From a bacterium (GTDB lineage: Bacteria; SZUA-79; Acidulodesulfobacterales; Acidulodesulfobacteraceae), in the NCBI GenBank assembly GCA_021812245.1, contig JAKAOK010000016.1, positions 1-33,280 of the forward strand: a stretch of 33,280 bases of DNA. The letters run 5' to 3'. Position numbers and translations under genes: made by a program. Position 1 is the stretch's first letter, and each line of letters opens with the position of its first letter. Positions 24,609-33,280 of this stretch are shown here, in pieces. The notes under the pieces are model-generated. The model saw only the letters and a list, made by a program, of their open reading frames with translations. It had not been told where the DNA came from and made no database searches.

Positions 24609-27425
24609 TTATATTCTACCGCATAACATAGAATAAGGACAGTATCCGCATATTTTTTTATCGGATTCTTTTTTAACGAAATCGAAATAATCGGAATTTA
24701 TGATTTCCCCTATAAGCGTTGCGGTTAATGCGGCGTAGGAGTTAAAATATATATCGTCTTTAAGGTCTATTAAATATTCCCCTCCTTTTTTAAGCCCCCA
24801 TAATTTAGCGGCAATATTTGAATGGCTTATGCCTTTATGATAGCTATAAAGCATTATATAAAACGGAAGCTGAATAGATTTGACGTTTTTCAGCCATTCT
24901 CCCCTGTTCCCCGCCGCCGGTATAAAATTTTTACCTGGTCCGGTTAATATTCCGCCGGTTTTATAATCTATAATGGAGTGCCCGCCGTCCTTTTCTAAAA
25001 TTAAATCCGCCCTTCCGGTAAGTTTTATTTTTTGAGCGCACCGCTCCGCCGTTATGAAAGTTTCCATAGGATATTCGACCCCGGTTACCGCCGCGCCTGA
25101 AAGGTCTTTCTGTCTTGCCTCGATAAATACGTCAAGAGCCGAGAGTATCTGTTTTTTTTGCAGGTTAAGGACACCGGAGCCACGGTCGTTAAAATTTTTG
25201 CTTAATATTTTATAAATCACGGTTTTTTCGTTTTCTAAATTAGAAATCAGGTATTCCTTATCCAAAAACTTTTCGAAATATTCTTTAAGAACGTCATGAA
25301 TAATACTTCCCACGCCCGGAGCATCTATATCCTCCCCGACATCTTCGCTTTCCCGCAGATTCAATATATATCTGTAATAAAACATCGAGGGGCATTTAAG
25401 ATAAGCATCGAGTTTGGCGGCGGAATAATCGATATTGCAGAGATACTCTTTTACTTCTCTCGACTTTTCTATTAAGGAAGGTTCTTTGCGGATAAAATTA
25501 ATTTTAAAAACAGAATCTGCTTCTTCCGGCTCTTTTAAGTTTTTAGATTTTTTCTGAATATCCCACATAATTTTTTCGATAAAACGCGACTTCTCCGACG
25601 AGTTTGAATCGTTATAAAAGAAATGGACTTCTTTTGCGCCTGCTATAAGATTAAAAAAATTATACTCCTGCATTCGGGCTGATTCATCCGCCGCCGGAAT
25701 CTTTAAAAATTTTCTTACATCTTCCGTCAATACCGTATTTTCTTTGGAAACGTCCGGCACCGTCCCTTCGTTTGCGCCGAGGTAAAACACTCTGTCGAAA
25801 TTAATAATTCTTGCTTCCAGCGGACCCAAAACCTGCAAACCTTTAAGGGGGGTTCCCAAGAAAGGAACTTTCTGCCGTTTTAAGATATTTTTTAACAGAC
25901 TGAAATAGCCGGATATTCCGTCAAATTTATATAACGAAAGATTTATGCCTTCGAACTCTATTAATCCCGTAAGAGCGGACTCTATAAATTTTAAGCCGTA
26001 AGGATGCTTGTCCGCGGTAGAATTATGGGATACGGTATCTATTATTTTAATAATTTTTTCTATGAAGTCCTCTATATTCAGGATATTTTCAAAATTTGTT
26101 ATAAATATCCGGTGCATCTCCGAAAGATAGGCCTTCATAGCATTTTCCGCGTCGGCAATCGGTTCGATATTTTCTAAATCTTTAATAGAAATAAATAAAA
26201 TTTTATTTTTTTTAATATAGGACTCGACGGACTGGAAAAGCATTCTGGTCTGGATGGCGTTAAAATAGAACTGCGGCAGTCCGCTTAATTTTCCGCTTAT
26301 ATTTTTTACATAAGGATGTAGGAATAACGAGATATAATCTTTGGCATAAAACTTGCCGTCTTTTTTTCTGTTATGCAGAACCGCCGTTAAATTAAAAAGC
26401 GCATATATAGGCGTCCTCTTTAAAGAATATCCGATAGATACGTTGTATTCTTCTTTATTTAACGAATTCAAAACGTTATGAAGCAAAGGAAAAAGATAGT
26501 CTTCTTTGGACAATACTATTAAATCCTTAGAAGATAGTTTGTTTTTAGACTGTTTTATCGTTTCTTTGAGGCGCATTATCTCGTTATGCACAGAAGAAGC
26601 CTTATTAAAATAAAATTTAACGGGCATATATTCATATTCATACTCTTTTACCCCGTTTTTTCCGTCCGGCAGTCCTAATCCTAGTTTTTTTAAAAAATCC
26701 GTTATTCCAGCGCCGGTTTTTGATATGATGCGAGCATCTATATTTTTAAATATAACCGATTCGGAAGCGGTGATACCGTAAAAACCGGCCAGAATTACCC
26801 TACTTTTTAAAACGGCCGAAACCATGTCTGAATTTTCGGCGATAAATTTATATCTATAAGACCTCGAACTGAACCCCTGCTGCGCGAGAGTTTCATAAAA
26901 GAGCTTATACATCTGCGAAAACTTGGAAAATTTATCCGAAAAATTAAAAAGGTCTCTGTCCGGATTAATTTTTTCGACTATAAGCTCGTTGCACGATGCG
27001 GGGTCAGTCAATTCTATCAAAAGCTCTTCGAAATCTCCGAATAATTTATACCCCCACGGCATAAAAACATCTAATTTTTCGGCATTTTTTATTATCGCGG
27101 TTTCTTCCTTTTTGTTTAAATCGAAAAGGAGAAATGCCGCTTCTGCGGGATTTATCTTAGGAAAAGGTGAAAAGGCGGGTATGGCGGCAGATTCGTAGCT
27201 TTTGTCTATAAAATCGTCTATCGAAAACATTTCTACGGCGTCCGTCGAAATTTTACAGGCGTCGGAAATATATTTTCCGAGAAAATATACCGGTCTTCTA
27301 TGCGGAAATATAACCGTAATTTTCTGTCCGGCTTTAATTTCGCTAAGAATTAAATCGCCGATATATTTTATAATATCGGCGGATTTTTTTAAAATATGCG
27401 CCCTGCCTGAAATAAAATTATCCAT
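24609..27425 (-). CDS. addB: AddB-like subunit of the AddAB helicase-nuclease
   Basis: A 938-residue protein that partners AddA in resecting double-strand DNA breaks and recognising Chi-like sites. The C-terminal PD-(D/E)XK nuclease has 'HSIIDYKTGG' near 820. The iron-sulfur cysteines follow the AddB pattern: one in 'LDAYLKCPSMFYYRYIL' near 678, then C926, C929 and C935 (C-x2-C-x5-C) at the very end. The N-terminus ('VIFPHRRPVYFLGKYI') has no Walker A, as in the ATPase-less AddB of Proteobacteria and unlike Bacillus AddB. It begins 43 nt after addA and is followed after 22 nt by the GGDEF-EAL-CZB gene. Confidence 0.93.
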   Translation of the reverse strand: MDNFISGRAHILKKSADIIKYIGDLILSEIKAGQKITVIFPHRRPVYFLGKYISDACKISTDAVEMFSIDDFIDKSYESAAIPAFSPFPKINPAEAAFLLFDLNKKEETAIIKNAEKLDVFMPWGYKLFGDFEELLIELTDPASCNELIVEKINPDRDLFNFSDKFSKFSQMYKLFYETLAQQGFSSRSYRYKFIAENSDMVSAVLKSRVILAGFYGITASESVIFKNIDARIISKTGAGITDFLKKLGLGLPDGKNGVKEYEYEYMPVKFYFNKASSVHNEIMRLKETIKQSKNKLSSKDLIVLSKEDYLFPLLHNVLNSLNKEEYNVSIGYSLKRTPIYALFNLTAVLHNRKKDGKFYAKDYISLFLHPYVKNISGKLSGLPQFYFNAIQTRMLFQSVESYIKKNKILFISIKDLENIEPIADAENAMKAYLSEMHRIFITNFENILNIEDFIEKIIKIIDTVSHNSTADKHPYGLKFIESALTGLIEFEGINLSLYKFDGISGYFSLLKNILKRQKVPFLGTPLKGLQVLGPLEARIINFDRVFYLGANEGTVPDVSKENTVLTEDVRKFLKIPAADESARMQEYNFFNLIAGAKEVHFFYNDSNSSEKSRFIEKIMWDIQKKSKNLKEPEEADSVFKINFIRKEPSLIEKSREVKEYLCNIDYSAAKLDAYLKCPSMFYYRYILNLRESEDVGEDIDAPGVGSIIHDVLKEYFEKFLDKEYLISNLENEKTVIYKILSKNFNDRGSGVLNLQKKQILSALDVFIEARQKDLSGAAVTGVEYPMETFITAERCAQKIKLTGRADLILEKDGGHSIIDYKTGGILTGPGKNFIPAAGNRGEWLKNVKSIQLPFYIMLYSYHKGISHSNIAAKLWGLKKGGEYLIDLKDDIYFNSYAALTATLIGEIINSDYFDFVKKESDKKICGYCPYSMLCGRI

Positions 27426-27468
27426 AATTCAAAACTCTAATAAATCTGGAAATTGCCTATTTTATAGA

Positions 27469-30400
27469 TTAATAACAATTTCTATCGGCAATTTCTAATA
27501 AATCGCCGTTATCGATGTTATATATAACCGCGGAAATCTTTTTATCTTTATATATATCTTTCAAAATGGATTTATACCGGAGCAACTGGTTTTTATAAGA
27601 TTCCGCCTCCTTCTTGTTCATATCTCCCGTTTTATAATCTAATATGCAAATCCCGCCCGATTCTTTAGATACGGACACCCTGTCCATACGGCAGACGCCG
27701 CCCGCGGCAGACAAATATTCTTGTTCCGTAAGCACCCTGTATATTTCCTTATCGAAGAGTTTTAACAAAAAATCGTTTTCTTTGATTCGCAGTATCTTTT
27801 CTTTTACGCCTGTTATCGTTTCAAAAACATTTGAACGGTTATTTTTAATCCTTAATAAAACCATGTATTTTTCAATCAGAGCGTCTAAATTTTCAAAATC
27901 CTCGACATATTTGATTTCGCTTAAAACTTTATGATAAAAGTCGCCCCTTTTTATGCTTAAATATTGACTGCCGGTTTTTACGGCGTATTCGAAGCCTATA
28001 TCGCAGTATCCGCAGTCTAATTCGATTTCTCCTCGTTCCGACCCGTTTCCGTTTCCTGCGGATGGAGAACCGCCTGCGCTTTTGCCGTCTTTTTTGCTGC
28101 AGTTTTTATCTTTATCTTCCGGCTTTCGGAGCGGTTTCTCCCCGGCAGACCCGGCAGGCAAAGGACATTCATCTTTTGAAATAATCAGATTATACATCTC
28201 GCGCTTTGCCCTCGTCAGCGCTACGTAAAGAGTATTAAGGTCGCTTATATTTCCGTCTTTTACCGCCTCATAGTAAACGGATTCTAAATAAGGAGATTTA
28301 GAACTTTCGTCTTTTTTTCCTTCGAACATCTTTTTTGTTATGTAAAGTAGGTCTAAAGACTTGCTTCCGCCGCTGCCGCCGGTTTTTACTTCGGCGGTAA
28401 AATAGTTTTTTTTCGCCCCTTTATTGTTTTTGCTTTTTGCCGCGTCCGATTTAAGGGCATAATTTTCCTCCGCAAAAAAAACGTTTACGACCGCATCCCA
28501 TTGAAGCCCTTTTGCCTTATGAACCGTCAGAAGAGTCAACGCATCCTTAATTTCCGGCAGTTCTATAGAAAATAGTTCCGTCGAAGCACCGCCTTTAGAA
28601 TTATCGGAATTATTAGAATTAATTAAGTCTAAAAAATCGTTTAAATTAGCCGAACCTTCTTCCTTTGCAAACTGAATTGCATCTAAAAAATGCGCCAGAT
28701 AGGCGGATTCTTCGGAAAAATTTTCCGGAATATTGAAGACGTTATAAGCATACAAGACTATTTCGTATGACGGCAGGTATCCCGTTTTATTAAATAATTC
28801 TTCGAAGCATTCATTCCAGAGACTTTCGTATCTTTCCCTGAACTCTATATACAGGGGTTTTTGAGGTTTTTTGGCTTCGTCCCATTCCAGAGATTTCCCG
28901 GTTTTGTCCGTTTCATTTGAAGCTGACCGATTATTTTTGGTATTTTGATTATTCCTGATATTTTTAAGATTTACTTCAAAAATGAATTTTTCGAACTCTT
29001 TTTTACAGAATTTACTTTTTTTCTCGAAAATATCTCCTAAAACAAAACTGCCGAAATTAAAATCATCCATAGGAGAATTTAAAAAATTTAAAAGCATTTC
29101 TATTTCCCTTATAACTTTTCTGTTTCTTATGTCCAAACTGCTCTGCGCGACTACGGGATAACCTTTTTCTATAAGCCGTCCGCTTATATCGTTAAGATAT
29201 TTGTTTTTTGGAGCTAATACGGCAATATCGCCGTAATCATAACCGCGGGCTTTAAGGTCTTCTATAATTTCGACAAGACGGGGTTCTATAATATCTAACA
29301 GATTGCCGCCGAACCCTCCGTTTTGCGTTTCCGCCGAATCGTTTTCGCTATCGGCGCTATCCGCACTATCCGCATCGGTTTCGACGATCCCGGCGTCGGT
29401 TCTCTCTTTGAAGCCGTCAGGGTAATTGAATATTTCAGTGATGCAGTAGCCGCCGATATTAATATTGTTATCCGCTTCATCCTGCGGCGTATCCTGTTCG
29501 TATGTTAAAAAACCAGCCGGATCTCCTACATATTCCGCTTTGTATTTTAAGTCTCTTTTAAAAACATGGTTTACGTAATCCACTAGAATTTTATCCGACC
29601 TGAAGTTAACCTTAAGCGATACCTTTTTAAATTCATTCAGCGAAGGAAAAGATTTGCCGCCTCCGTCGAGGAGAGATTTCATTATTTTGTAATCCGCTCC
29701 CCTGAATCCGTATAAAGCCTGTTTTAAATCTCCTACGGTAAATAAAGAACCGTCTTTCGAAAGTGACTCTTCTATTAAAGGCTTAAGATTCCGCCACTGT
29801 ACTTTAGATGTATCCTGAAACTCGTCGATAAAATAATGATAAATAACGTTTCCAAGATGAAAATAAATTTCAGGAACGGAACTTTCGCTTAAAAACCGGC
29901 TTAATTTTTTATTTATATCGCTTATATAAACAAGTCCCAAAATTTTATACGCCTTTCTTAATTCTTTTTTAAACGATTCGTAAAGTGCCAAATAAGGCAG
30001 GCTTTTTAATTTTGCTATATCGGGCAGATACTCATTGAAAGCGTCTAATAATTCGTCCCATTTTTTTGAATAATCGCCGTTCTCCGAAGCCGTTTTTTGC
30101 TTTTTATAAGGAAACCCTTTCCGCTCGTTGACTAAGCCGAAATAATTTTTATCGTCTAAATATTTTTTTATTTTGTCTATCGTTTCTTTTTTGACACTGC
30201 CTTTAATTTCAAAACCGCTCTGTCCGGCTGTTTCTAATAAACCCTTTAATCCGTCTATTATAGGCTTTAAGTTTTCGTTTAATCTTTCTTTAAACGAAAA
30301 ATAGAATGAAAATTCTTCATTATAATTAGATTCTGTTTCTAACAGACGTTTCATCCCGTCTTTAATGCTTTTAACCGGGTTAAAGTCTATTCCGCCGCCG

Positions 30401-30960
30401 GTTTGATTTCTGTTGAGCAGGTCGAGAAATTCATCTAAAATGGCCGGATCGGCGGACTCAACCATATTTTCGGCCGCATAATCTATAACGGCGGAACTTT
30501 CGGTAGATATTTCGAAATCGGGGGGCAGTCCTATTTCCGCGGCGGACGCCTTAAGTATTTTAGAGGTAAAACTATCTATAGTCCTTATCTGAAAATCGTG
30601 ATAATGCGACAGTATCCGGTCTATAAGATTTTCTGCGGCTACGGCGGGAGCCAGTCTGCCGAAAGTCGTAATATCGAAAATATAACCCGCCGTGCCGGCA
30701 TCGAGAAGACCGAGGCTCATCGATTTCAACTTGTCCAATAGCTGTTTTTTCATATCTTTTGCCGAGTTATTGGTAAAAGTAATTCCGAGTATATTTTTAA
30801 GTTTATTGTTCGGTATATTGTCGTCAGACAATAAAAATTGCAGCACGCGGAGGGTCAGAGTATATGTTTTTCCGGAACCGGCGGACGCCTCTACTGAACA
30901 AATATGCGGAAATTTCAAATCCGAGTCTTTTTCAAGTATTTCTTTTGTTTTGCTATTCAT
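27469..30960 (-). CDS. addA: AddA-like UvrD-family helicase/nuclease
   Basis: The 1163-residue helicase-nuclease subunit shows the superfamily 1A motifs in order: Walker A 'ASAGSGKTYT' at 25-34, 'ITFTNNSAKDMK', motif II 'FIDEFQDTSKVQW' near 375, motif III 'TVGDLKQALYGFRGAD', motif V 'LTVHKAKGLQWD' near 813 and motif VI 'YVALTRAKREMY' near 920. The C-terminal PD-(D/E)XK nuclease reads 'RMDRV' and 'ILDYKTGD' near 1107. Low-complexity insertions are visible: an Asp/Ser-rich stretch near residues 525-550, and a Gly/Ser/Lys-rich stretch near 945-980. It lies 7 nt after the acetate kinase gene and 43 nt before addB. Confidence 0.95.
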   Translation of the reverse strand: MNSKTKEILEKDSDLKFPHICSVEASAGSGKTYTLTLRVLQFLLSDDNIPNNKLKNILGITFTNNSAKDMKKQLLDKLKSMSLGLLDAGTAGYIFDITTFGRLAPAVAAENLIDRILSHYHDFQIRTIDSFTSKILKASAAEIGLPPDFEISTESSAVIDYAAENMVESADPAILDEFLDLLNRNQTGGGIDFNPVKSIKDGMKRLLETESNYNEEFSFYFSFKERLNENLKPIIDGLKGLLETAGQSGFEIKGSVKKETIDKIKKYLDDKNYFGLVNERKGFPYKKQKTASENGDYSKKWDELLDAFNEYLPDIAKLKSLPYLALYESFKKELRKAYKILGLVYISDINKKLSRFLSESSVPEIYFHLGNVIYHYFIDEFQDTSKVQWRNLKPLIEESLSKDGSLFTVGDLKQALYGFRGADYKIMKSLLDGGGKSFPSLNEFKKVSLKVNFRSDKILVDYVNHVFKRDLKYKAEYVGDPAGFLTYEQDTPQDEADNNINIGGYCITEIFNYPDGFKERTDAGIVETDADSADSADSENDSAETQNGGFGGNLLDIIEPRLVEIIEDLKARGYDYGDIAVLAPKNKYLNDISGRLIEKGYPVVAQSSLDIRNRKVIREIEMLLNFLNSPMDDFNFGSFVLGDIFEKKSKFCKKEFEKFIFEVNLKNIRNNQNTKNNRSASNETDKTGKSLEWDEAKKPQKPLYIEFRERYESLWNECFEELFNKTGYLPSYEIVLYAYNVFNIPENFSEESAYLAHFLDAIQFAKEEGSANLNDFLDLINSNNSDNSKGGASTELFSIELPEIKDALTLLTVHKAKGLQWDAVVNVFFAEENYALKSDAAKSKNNKGAKKNYFTAEVKTGGSGGSKSLDLLYITKKMFEGKKDESSKSPYLESVYYEAVKDGNISDLNTLYVALTRAKREMYNLIISKDECPLPAGSAGEKPLRKPEDKDKNCSKKDGKSAGGSPSAGNGNGSERGEIELDCGYCDIGFEYAVKTGSQYLSIKRGDFYHKVLSEIKYVEDFENLDALIEKYMVLLRIKNNRSNVFETITGVKEKILRIKENDFLLKLFDKEIYRVLTEQEYLSAAGGVCRMDRVSVSKESGGICILDYKTGDMNKKEAESYKNQLLRYKSILKDIYKDKKISAVIYNIDNGDLLEIADRNCY

Positions 30961-30967
30961 AAAAGTT

Positions 30968-32233
30968 TTATTTCTGAAGGTTTATCGATTCAAAAGCCAT
31001 TTGAAGCTCTTCGTCGGTATGGACGGCAAAAACTTTGACGGCAGAGGCGGATAAGGCGGCATCGCCGCTTATCGGAATTACCGAATTTTCGACGTCGAGC
31101 CTGCCGAACGGGTCGTGTGTCTGAAAATATTTTGCGGCGGCGGTATTTTTTCCGTCGTCGATTTTCACGCCGAGATAAGCCAATCCGACGCAGACTTCTT
31201 TTCTTAACCGGTCGGAATTTTCTCCTATGCCGCCGGTAAAAACAAGTGCGTCTATGCCGTTTAATGCGGCGGCATACTGTCCTATAAATTTTACTATTCT
31301 GTAGGCATACATTTTTAAGGCAAGCTTGGAATATTTATCTTTTTGCTTAATCAGTTCCTTAAAATCGTAGGTTTTCTTGGAAATTCCTAAAAGTCCGCTT
31401 TTTTTGTTTAATATTTCCTTTATTGCGTCGTCCGTTAAATTAAGTTTTTTCTTAAGAATGAAAGGAACTTCGGGGTCTATGTTTCCGCATCTCGTCCCCA
31501 TCATAAGCCCTTCGAGGGGGGTATAACCCATAGAAGTATCTATAGACTTCCCGTTTTTCACGGCGCATATGCTTGCCCCGTTGCCGAGATGGCAGATTAC
31601 CGCTTTTTTTATTTTTTTATCGTAAATTTTTAATAAACCGGCTACAAACGAATAAGAAATCCCGTGAAAACCGTATTTTTCTATATTAAATTTTTCGGCG
31701 TATTCTATGGGAAGAGGATATAGTTTGGCATGAAGCGGAATACCGCCGTGAAAAGCGGTATCGAAAATACATATCTGCTTGGCGCCGGGAAGCAGGGATT
31801 TCATAACTTTCAGCCCTTTTAAATTGGAAGGGTTATGAAGGGGGGCAATGTCGTTCAATTTTGCTAATTTTTTTATATCGTCGTCCGAAACTATCAGCGG
31901 TTGCAGGTAATATTTTCCGCCGTGCACGTATCTGTGGACGACGATATCTATTTTGCCGTTTTTATCGTCTTTTAATAAATTAGTTTTTTGAAGAATATAA
32001 TGCAGGGCCTTTTCATGATTTACAAAATTTTGCTTTTTGCTTTCGATTTTATTTTTATCTTTAAGATAAAAATAACCGTATTCCGTTCCTATTTCTTCTA
32101 TCTTGCATAATAATACCCTGTCGATATTTGATAAAATTACGTTTTTTTTAATCCCCGAAAATCCGAAAACCGAAAATTTAACCGAAGAACTCCCGCTATT
32201 TATCGATATTAGTTTTAAATCCGGCATAGTCAT
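30968..32233 (-). CDS. ackA: Acetate/propionate kinase family protein, divergent
   Basis: A 421-residue ASKHA-fold kinase that interconverts acetate plus ATP and acetyl phosphate. Family motifs are present: 'SINSGSSSVKFS', 'HRYVHGG', 'IAPLHNPSN', 'FDTAFHGGIP', 'YGFHGISYSF', 'CHLGNGASICAVKNGKSIDTS' (in two halves), 'GYTPLEGLMMGTRCGNIDPE' and 'VFTGGIGENSDRLR'. Departures include 'SKKTYDFKEL' where acetate kinases usually have a 'SSDMRDL' type stretch, and 'RCGNIDPE' for 'RSGDIDPA'. So the best name is acetate kinase family, with a possible propionate or other carboxylate preference. No pta gene is nearby. It seems to lead the addAB run, with 7 nt to addA, and is divergent from the methyltransferase gene. 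Confidence 0.88.
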   Translation of the reverse strand: MTMPDLKLISINSGSSSVKFSVFGFSGIKKNVILSNIDRVLLCKIEEIGTEYGYFYLKDKNKIESKKQNFVNHEKALHYILQKTNLLKDDKNGKIDIVVHRYVHGGKYYLQPLIVSDDDIKKLAKLNDIAPLHNPSNLKGLKVMKSLLPGAKQICIFDTAFHGGIPLHAKLYPLPIEYAEKFNIEKYGFHGISYSFVAGLLKIYDKKIKKAVICHLGNGASICAVKNGKSIDTSMGYTPLEGLMMGTRCGNIDPEVPFILKKKLNLTDDAIKEILNKKSGLLGISKKTYDFKELIKQKDKYSKLALKMYAYRIVKFIGQYAAALNGIDALVFTGGIGENSDRLRKEVCVGLAYLGVKIDDGKNTAAAKYFQTHDPFGRLDVENSVIPISGDAALSASAVKVFAVHTDEELQMAFESINLQK

Positions 32234-32268
32234 ATTTATCGCAAATAAATTGAATTGAATTGATTTAT

Positions 32269-32295
32269 ATGTTTATTATAATATATAATAAACAT
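32269..32295. promoter_or_regulatory. Palindrome between ackA and the methyltransferase start
   Basis: Two perfect 11-nt arms (32269-32279 and 32285-32295) with a 5-nt centre end immediately before the methyltransferase ATG at 32296. The site is only 35 nt from the ackA start on the other strand. It could be an operator, or an RNA hairpin occluding or replacing a ribosome site, since no Shine-Dalgarno sequence is visible there. The arms are A/T-rich but contain GC pairs at fixed places. Confidence 0.5.
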
Positions 32296-32931
32296 ATGCA
32301 CAAATTTAATCCCGCAAACCATAAAAGGCTTGATTCAGAAGAAAGGCATAAATTTATGCCTCCGGAACTCCTTATAGGCGAAATAGAAAAATCTGCGTTA
32401 GAGTACTTTAAAAACAGCGACACCGTCACTTTTGCAGATTTGGGATGCGGAAGCGGATTTTTCTCGATACCGCTGGCAAAAAGGGCGCAAAATTTTAAAG
32501 ATAAAAATTTCATTCTTTTCGCGCTGGACATAAGCGAAGAAATGCTCGGCGTTTTTAAAGGCAATCTTAAAAAAGAAAAAGATATCGACTTAACGGAATC
32601 CGGTTCATGTAAAATTAAATGCGTTAAATGCGAAGAGTTTTTTATTCCCCTTGAAGACGCTTCCGTAAATATTCTTCTTCTGGCAAACGTTTTTCATGAA
32701 GTTGAAGATAAAAACACTTATCTTAAGGAAATTAAAAGAGTTCTTAAGGACGGGGGGGCTTTTTTTCTTTTAGACTGGAAAAAGGAAGACCCTAATCCAG
32801 TAATGGGACCTCCGGCGGCCGAAAGAGTTTCCACGGAAGAAGCATTAAAAATATTGAAAGAATCCGGCTTTAAAGATATAAACATACTGCCTTTATATTC
32901 ATCGTCGTTTACTTTAGTTTCAAGAAAATGA
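32296..32931 (+). CDS. Class I SAM-dependent methyltransferase
   Basis: A 211-residue methyltransferase of the UbiE/ArsM-like type. Motif I, 'FADLGCGSGFFSIPLAKRA', binds S-adenosylmethionine. 'LFALDISEEML' is the acidic-loop motif, 'NILLLANVFHEV' is motif II-like, and 'EIKRVLKDGGAFFLLDWKKEDP' (in two halves) ends the core. The substrate is unknown. I chose the ATG at 32296 ('MHKFNPANHKRLDSEERHKFMPP'-type start, conserved in this group) over a TTG at 32260 or an ATG at 32269, which would add a hydrophobic, palindrome-encoded stretch. It is transcribed divergently from ackA and converges on the coiled-coil gene 6 nt past its stop. Confidence 0.88.
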   Translation: MHKFNPANHKRLDSEERHKFMPPELLIGEIEKSALEYFKNSDTVTFADLGCGSGFFSIPLAKRAQNFKDKNFILFALDISEEMLGVFKGNLKKEKDIDLTESGSCKIKCVKCEEFFIPLEDASVNILLLANVFHEVEDKNTYLKEIKRVLKDGGAFFLLDWKKEDPNPVMGPPAAERVSTEEALKILKESGFKDINILPLYSSSFTLVSRK

Positions 32932-32937
32932 AGGCTT

Positions 32938-33280
32938 TCAACGTCCTAAAAAATGTAACGCTACTAAAGCGGCAAGAACCGCCATTATTAAAGTAAAACC
33001 CAGCGTAAGCCTTTTATCTATGCCGTCTATCTTTGCATCTAATTTTTCACTCTGGGCTTTAAATTCTGCATCCATTTTATCTGAGAGATTATGTATTTCG
33101 GTATCTATTTTATCTGAGAGATTATGTATTTTTGAATCCATTTTATCGGACAAGTTATTTATTTCCGATTCCAATTTATTGGATAAGGTATCTATCTGGA
33201 TTTGAAGGTTGTTAAACTTTTCGGTAAAGAGTTTTTCCTGACCGTCGAACCTGCTGTCGAAGTATTTTTCGGGTGATACC
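32938..33280 (-). CDS. Hendecad-repeat coiled-coil, tail-anchored protein (5' end outside window)
   Basis: The frame stays open to the window edge, so about 113 C-terminal residues are visible and the start is missing. From about 33183 down to 33030 the protein consists of 11-residue repeats of the form 'LSDKMDSKIHN', about five copies, encoded by tandem 33-nt DNA units that share stretches such as 'tctgagagattatgtattt'. A single hydrophobic helix, 'LGFTLIMAVLAALVALHFL', ends the protein, so it is probably tail-anchored with the coiled coil in the cytoplasm. The N-terminal 'SPEKYFDSRFDGQEKLF' resembles small DUF1640-like coiled-coil proteins. The function is unknown. Confidence 0.75.
   Translation of the reverse strand, partial: VSPEKYFDSRFDGQEKLFTEKFNNLQIQIDTLSNKLESEINNLSDKMDSKIHNLSDKIDTEIHNLSDKMDAEFKAQSEKLDAKIDGIDKRLTLGFTLIMAVLAALVALHFLGR

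Noticed and set aside
32260-32295. Longer N-terminus for the methyltransferase
   Set aside because: The added residues are encoded by the palindrome and are not typical of the family. The ATG at 32296 begins the conserved part.
33030-33183. Regularly spaced 33-nt repeats as a possible CRISPR array
   Set aside because: Units are contiguous, coding and in frame with an 11-residue coiled-coil repeat. There are no unique spacers and no cas genes.

Overview
The window comes from an AT-rich bacterium that is almost certainly Gram-negative: it carries a Kdo-transferase-like (WaaA) gene directly coupled to a small Trm112/YcaR-type zinc protein. Unlinked housekeeping genes (cysS, hemB, queC, bioA, ackA), several cyclic-di-GMP proteins and degenerate inverted repeats of the 'attcccgc...gcgggaat' and 'cattgcgagcgaagc' types fit a free-living, environmental, deltaproteobacterial-like lineage (Desulfobacterota or Acidulodesulfobacterales-like). 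That placement is an inference from style, not a demonstrated assignment. No rRNA, tRNA, CRISPR array or transposase gene was found.

Layout. (1) 0.27-4.1 kb, minus strand: an accessory two-gene unit, a PHP-plus-ABC/SMC-like ATPase (TrlF-like) followed, with a 13-nt overlap, by an AlbA_2 (Schlafen-like) DNA-binding protein. (2) 4.2-12.4 kb, minus strand: a tightly packed run, cysS - palindromic repeat - Trm112-like - waaA-like - membrane-anchored PHP phosphoesterase - bioA - DedA-family protein - lone VirD4/TraD-like coupling ATPase. (3) 12.6-15.0 kb, plus strand: two unrecognised genes, an HNH-motif protein and a protein with C-terminal TPR, under their own promoter region. (4) 15.1-17.7 kb, minus strand: a decayed membrane sensor/GGDEF gene with a G10 tract at its start, and a Cys-PAS/degenerate-GGDEF/EAL phosphodiesterase. 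(5) 17.9-22.2 kb: aldehyde dehydrogenase, small zinc-ribbon protein, a MITE-like nested inverted repeat, hemB and queC transcribed divergently from back-to-back extended -10 promoters, and an FMN split-barrel protein. (6) 22.3-32.2 kb, minus strand: ackA-like kinase, addA, addB and a GAF-GGDEF-EAL-CZB protein, closely spaced and probably one operon. (7) 32.3 kb to the end: a SAM methyltransferase (plus strand) and the 3' part of a hendecad-repeat coiled-coil tail-anchored protein (minus strand).

Functionally, the window combines envelope assembly (waaA-like, Trm112-like, DedA), cofactor and tRNA biosynthesis (bioA, hemB, queC, cysS), recombination/DNA-break processing (addAB), c-di-GMP signalling (three loci, one decayed), and a candidate nucleic-acid-targeting conflict system (TrlF-like ATPase plus AlbA_2). 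The least explained parts are that conflict pair, the HNH/TPR pair, the orphan VirD4-like ATPase in a housekeeping operon, and the two palindromic repeat insertions.
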